From: Cyclobacteriaceae bacterium YHN15
GTDB lineage: Bacteria > Bacteroidota > Bacteroidia > Cytophagales > Cyclobacteriaceae
Assembly: GCA_003797895.1 (NCBI GenBank)
Contig: RKQB01000004.1
Coordinates: 372,001-436,000, forward strand
Direction of reading: 5' to 3'
DNA: 64,000 nt
The position numbers were made by a program, and so were the translations under genes. Under the pieces are notes generated by a model that did not search any database, was not told the origin of the DNA, and was given only the letters and a program-made list of their open reading frames with translations. Below are positions 60,558 through 64,000 of this stretch, piece after piece. The first letter of the stretch is position 1; each line of letters begins with the position of its first letter.

Positions 60558-61163
60558 ATGATTGTAGGAGGTGCTGGTGGTCATGCCATGGAAGTTTTGG
60601 ATATTTTGATAGCCAATGAAATGGATGACAATTTATTTTTCTATGATGATATCAACCCGGTTCAAGTATTTCAGGAGAAGTATTCCGTATTCAACAACTT
60701 GGATCAAGTGAAGGCGCATTTCCAGAAAGACAAGAGATTTGTTTTAGGTACCGGAAATCCTGCACATCGCAAGAAGCTTCATGATCTATTCAGTTCACTT
60801 GGAGGAGATCATATTGCAGTTGTTTCGGAAAGTTCTATTTGTTCAAAATACGCTCTATTTGAAATGGTGGATGTTTTGAACTTAACTTTTATAGGTCCGA
60901 ATTCAAAAATTGGAATGGGATCATTAGTAAATACAGGAACACAGATCCATCATGAAGTGCAGATTGGAGATTTCTGTGAAGTAAATCCAGGGGCTGTAAT
61001 TTTGGGAAAGGTGATTATAGGTAACTTCACATCCATAGGAGCAAATGCTACTATTCTTCCTAAAATTAAAATAGGGAGTAATGTCATTGTGGGTGCTGGG
61101 TGTGTGGTAACTAAGGATGTCCCGGACGGAGTTATCGTTAAAGGTGTACCTGGAAAATATTAA
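60558..61163 (+). CDS. sugar O/N-acetyltransferase, NeuD/PglD-like hexapeptide family
   Basis: A 201-residue protein with an N-terminal Rossmann-like part ('MIVGGAGGHAMEVLDIL') and a left-handed beta helix of hexapeptide repeats: 'IGPNSKIGMGSLVNTGTQIH' to 'IGANATILPKIKIGSNVIVG'. The catalytic His would be in 'QIHHEV'. Such enzymes acetylate nucleotide-linked amino sugars (PglD, FdtC, NeuD). Its place after the DegT gene favours N-acetylation of that product. It lies six bases before the MBOAT gene. Confidence 0.87.
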   Translation: MIVGGAGGHAMEVLDILIANEMDDNLFFYDDINPVQVFQEKYSVFNNLDQVKAHFQKDKRFVLGTGNPAHRKKLHDLFSSLGGDHIAVVSESSICSKYALFEMVDVLNLTFIGPNSKIGMGSLVNTGTQIHHEVQIGDFCEVNPGAVILGKVIIGNFTSIGANATILPKIKIGSNVIVGAGCVVTKDVPDGVIVKGVPGKY

Positions 61164-61169
61164 CATAAG

Positions 61170-62612
61170 ATGCTCTTTAATTCCTTCGAATTTCTTCTCT
61201 TTTTTCCAGTAGTATTTCTGCTGTACTGGTTTGTATTTCAGAGAAATCTGAAAGCGCAGAATGCCTTTATTCTGGTAGCCAGTTATGTGTTTTATAGCTG
61301 GTGGGATTGGCGGTTTTTGGGATTGATCGCTTTTAGTTCATTGGTAGATTATATCTGTGGGCTGAAAATTGGATCCGAAGAGGACACTTTCAAAAGGAAA
61401 GTTTACTTGGGGATCAGCTTGGGTGTCAACCTTGGCTTATTGGGTTTCTTTAAGTATTTCGATTTTTTTATAGACTCTACGGTGCAGATGATCAATACGA
61501 TGGGTTTTCAGGCCAATCCTTATTCCCTGCAATTGATACTTCCTGTCGGTATCAGCTTTTATACTTTTCAGACTATGAGTTATACCATCGATATTTATCG
61601 ACGGAAATTTGAACCAACGAAAGATATCATAGCTTTTTTTGCTTATGTGAGTTTTTTTCCTCAATTGGTCGCAGGACCTATTGAAAGGGCTTCTAATCTT
61701 TTGCCACAGTTTTTCAAACAACGGATTTTTTACTATACCAAAGCCATGGATGGCATGCGGCAGATTTTGTGGGGCTTTTTTATGAAACTGGTGATTGCCG
61801 ACAATTGTGCAGTATTTGTCAATCAGGCTTTCAATAATCCGGAAAGCCAACCTGCTTCCAATCTTCTCATCGGAGCGGTGTTTTTTAGTTTTCAGATTTA
61901 TGGGGATTTTGGAGGCTATTCCAATATCGCAATTGGAACAGGGAAACTGCTTGGCTTCAATCTGATGCAAAACTTTGCTTTCCCGTATTTCTCCAGAGAT
62001 ATAGCCGAATTCTGGCGACGCTGGCATATTTCACTTTCCACCTGGTTTAGGGATTATGTCTATATCCCTTTGGGAGGGTCTAAGGGAAGCAAATACCAAA
62101 GCCTCAGGAATATCTTTATTATCTTTTTGGTTTCAGGTTTCTGGCATGGGGCCAATTGGACTTTTATTATTTGGGGAGGAATCCATGCGGCTTTGTTTAT
62201 TCCGCTTTACTTGTTTGGAAAGAATAGAATCAATATTGGTATTGTATCTCAAAACAAAGCTTTTCCAAGCTTTTACGAATTAGGCCAAATATTGGTAACT
62301 TTTTCCTTGGTAACATTAGGTTGGATATTCTTTCGGTCACCTGATCTCAGTGCTGCTGTAGGTTATACTCAAGGTTTATTTGATATGAGTATTTTCCAAA
62401 TGCCTCAAATGGATATCCGGGTATATCTATTTATGATATTGGTAATGGTTTTTATAGTACTTGAATGGGGAGGCAGAAGGGAAGAGTTTGCAATTCAGAA
62501 GATGGCTTTCCATAAACCTGTAATAATCAGGTATGGTTTGTACTATGGCTTGGTGATGGCAGTATTTCTATTTGCCAGAAAAGAGCAGGAATTTATTTAT
62601 TTTCAGTTTTAG
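61170..62612 (+). CDS. MBOAT-family membrane O-acyltransferase (AlgI/PatA-like)
   Basis: A 480-residue inner-membrane protein with about 11 membrane segments. Characteristic are 'LLPVGISFYTFQTMSYTIDI', 'FFPQLVAGPIERASNLLPQF', 'FWRRWHISLSTWFRDYVYIP', and the catalytic His326 in 'GFWHGANWTFIIWGG'. It passes an acyl (usually acetyl) group across the membrane for modification of a polysaccharide. The SGNH-like protein encoded two bases after its stop probably completes the transfer in the periplasm. A remnant of a second copy is at 59288-59438. Confidence 0.93.
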   Translation: MLFNSFEFLLFFPVVFLLYWFVFQRNLKAQNAFILVASYVFYSWWDWRFLGLIAFSSLVDYICGLKIGSEEDTFKRKVYLGISLGVNLGLLGFFKYFDFFIDSTVQMINTMGFQANPYSLQLILPVGISFYTFQTMSYTIDIYRRKFEPTKDIIAFFAYVSFFPQLVAGPIERASNLLPQFFKQRIFYYTKAMDGMRQILWGFFMKLVIADNCAVFVNQAFNNPESQPASNLLIGAVFFSFQIYGDFGGYSNIAIGTGKLLGFNLMQNFAFPYFSRDIAEFWRRWHISLSTWFRDYVYIPLGGSKGSKYQSLRNIFIIFLVSGFWHGANWTFIIWGGIHAALFIPLYLFGKNRINIGIVSQNKAFPSFYELGQILVTFSLVTLGWIFFRSPDLSAAVGYTQGLFDMSIFQMPQMDIRVYLFMILVMVFIVLEWGGRREEFAIQKMAFHKPVIIRYGLYYGLVMAVFLFARKEQEFIYFQF

Positions 62613-62614
62613 GG

Positions 62615-63538
62615 ATGAATCGATTTTTAGCAAAGCTTTTGATTTTTTCATTTTTTCCCGTGGTTACACTCTACGGAGTATTTCTCTTAGAAAATGGGAC
62701 TGCAGATCCTTTTTATCAAAGATTCACAACACCCAAGCAGGAAGCTCTGATATTAGGGAATTCAAAAGTTGCCCAAGGTATTATCCCATCTATTTTAAAT
62801 GAAGAATTAAAAGGAATATATGATGGAAAGCTTTACAATTATTCATTTACTGTATATAATTCTCCTTACGGTCCAGCCTACTTAGAAAGCGTAAAAAAAA
62901 AGTTAGCAGACTTCGAAGGAAAAAGATGCTTTATAATTGCTATTGATCCATGGAGTATCTCTAGTGACATTAATGATCCAAATAACCCTGATAAGTTTGA
63001 AGAAAACTTATTGTTTATTTCTGATATTGAAGAAGTAACTGAAAAGCCTAACCTGAAATATTTGTTTAAATGGTTTATCAAGTCTTATTACGAAATCATC
63101 TTAATGAGGATAAAAGAAAATCAATCTAAAATTCATGAAGATGGGTGGTATGAAACCAGACAACCATTGGATGAAACAATTCAAAATGAAAGAATAGCTT
63201 TCATGGTGAATTATTACGAGAAATATTTACTAAAATATTCCTTCTCACGAAAGAGGCTAAGTTATCTTGAAGAGACAATTAGTTTTTTAAAATCAAAAGG
63301 AGATGTTTTTTTGGTAAGATTACCTGTTCACAATGAAATCTTGGCAATAGAAAATAGGGTGATTGAAGAAGAGGATTTTAATGAATTGATGGGCAATTTG
63401 ATAAATAAATTTAATGTTACATTTTTAAACAACTTCCAAAATAGATATAATTTTTATGACGGTGTTCATTTAGACATTGAATCAGCCAAAGCATACTCAC
63501 AGGAGCTAGCAAACCAAATAAGTAATTTTACAGAGTAA
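62615..63538 (+). CDS. SGNH-hydrolase-like protein, copy 2
   Basis: A 307-residue homologue of the protein at 58321. It has a signal-anchor (about residues 5-26), GNS at residues 48-50 in 'LILGNSKVAQGIIPSILNEE', and Asp282-x-x-His285 in 'FYDGVHLDIES'. 'SFLKSKGDVFLVRLPVHNE' matches 'GFLQNHGKVFLVRFPSAPE' of copy 1. It is coupled to the MBOAT gene. Active-site use is inferred, since these proteins are divergent from true SGNH esterases. Confidence 0.77.
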   Translation: MNRFLAKLLIFSFFPVVTLYGVFLLENGTADPFYQRFTTPKQEALILGNSKVAQGIIPSILNEELKGIYDGKLYNYSFTVYNSPYGPAYLESVKKKLADFEGKRCFIIAIDPWSISSDINDPNNPDKFEENLLFISDIEEVTEKPNLKYLFKWFIKSYYEIILMRIKENQSKIHEDGWYETRQPLDETIQNERIAFMVNYYEKYLLKYSFSRKRLSYLEETISFLKSKGDVFLVRLPVHNEILAIENRVIEEEDFNELMGNLINKFNVTFLNNFQNRYNFYDGVHLDIESAKAYSQELANQISNFTE

Positions 63539-63550
63539 TTAAATCATAAA

Positions 63551-64000
63551 ATGAACTTAAAAGAAATCATTCCTCTGAAACTAAAGAGATTTATTTTACT
63601 TCAATTAAAAAAAGGGAATAAATATCTATGTCCTTTCTGTCAATTTGAATCTAAAGAATTGGGTTTTTTTGGAATCGATTTTCCGGTTATTATTGAAAAT
63701 GAGATTATTGGTTCCGGGAGAAGAAGCTGTAGTTGCTATAGTTGTGGATCAACTGATAGACAGCGGTTAGTATTTATTTATTTAAAATATGAAACCCAAA
63801 TCTTAAAAAGTCCTCAAAATTTTAAAGTTTTACACATTGCACCCGAACCTCATCTTTCCCATATTTTATATAAACTTGGGTTTAAAGAATATGTCTGTGG
63901 AGATTTATTTACAGAGGGATATACTTACCCTAAGTTTGTCCAAAATATGAATATTTTAAATATTCAATATCCTGACAATTATTTCGATCTAATTATATGC
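63551..64000 (+). CDS. SAM-dependent methyltransferase-like protein with zinc-ribbon start, N-terminal part
   Basis: The gene begins at ATG 63551 and runs past the right window edge; 150 codons are visible. A four-cysteine zinc-ribbon-like region has 'CPFCQFE' and 'CYSCGSTDRQR', followed by 'VLHIAPEPHLSHILYKLGFK', which resembles the SAM-binding strand and glycine-rich loop, and 'YPDNYFDLIIC', the motif before the acceptor strand. This arrangement occurs in methyltransferases of polysaccharide loci. The acceptor is unknown. It continues the direction of the glycan operon. Confidence 0.75.
   Translation, partial: MNLKEIIPLKLKRFILLQLKKGNKYLCPFCQFESKELGFFGIDFPVIIENEIIGSGRRSCSCYSCGSTDRQRLVFIYLKYETQILKSPQNFKVLHIAPEPHLSHILYKLGFKEYVCGDLFTEGYTYPKFVQNMNILNIQYPDNYFDLIIC

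Overview
The window looks like chromosomal DNA of a member of the Bacteroidota, most likely order Cytophagales and close to Cyclobacteriaceae (Algoriphagus-like). This rests on gene content (menaquinone genes menB/menE, tricorn-type protease, DUF2141 protein, many lipoproteins), few Shine-Dalgarno sites, TAnnTTTG-type -7 boxes, and the intergenic repeats. It is an inference, because no rRNA or other taxonomic marker is present. I found no rRNA, convincing tRNA, CRISPR array or canonical transposase.

Left part (1-21 kb): mostly housekeeping genes with scattered accessory ones. It holds the end of miaA, pfkA, ssb, an S10 peptidase, a DUF4143-type AAA ATPase, a small PIN-domain pair, a GIY-YIG nuclease gene among large palindromic elements, an exported flavodoxin-like protein, an agmatine-deiminase-like lipoprotein, a tricorn protease, a serine beta-lactamase-fold lipoprotein, a B1 metallo-beta-lactamase lipoprotein and a LexA-like regulator. 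Two decayed genes are visible: a deiminase 3' remnant and an ATPase with an internal deletion.

Middle (21-47.5 kb): a tight operon ppsA - acetate-CoA ligase - pyruvate dehydrogenase E1alpha - E1beta - E2 - acyl carrier protein, a complete tripartite RND efflux operon, an M16 protease, two DEAD-box helicases, an alpha/beta hydrolase, a second GIY-YIG gene with the same palindromic elements, and menB opposite menE.

Right part (47.5-64 kb): an ATP-grasp gene, then about 2.3 kb of non-coding repeats, then an exopolysaccharide/O-antigen locus. The locus begins with a winged-helix regulator and includes a membrane protein, an FdtA-like ketoisomerase, a FemAB/GNAT-like protein, a GT-C-like protein, two SGNH-like proteins, an MBOAT O-acyltransferase (plus the remnant of a second), a DegT aminotransferase, a hexapeptide acetyltransferase and a methyltransferase cut by the window edge. 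FdtA, DegT and the hexapeptide enzyme together suggest an N-acetylated 3-amino-sugar; MBOAT and SGNH proteins suggest O-acetylation of the glycan.

The most unusual content is repeat DNA. (1) Two loci 35 kb apart share one layout: palindromic element, GIY-YIG gene, element, element. Element stems vary in sequence but stay paired, which suggests a nuclease-linked palindromic mobile element. (2) Composite cassettes of several hairpins occur about a dozen times from 38.9 to 55.6 kb, three of them in tandem (317, 317 and 297 bp), with compensated stem changes. (3) GAGTGGAGAGTGAG-type simple repeats begin at the stop codons of two genes. (4) Iterated dyads lie at the starts of two DUF4143-type ATPase genes, and at a third site with no recognisable gene.
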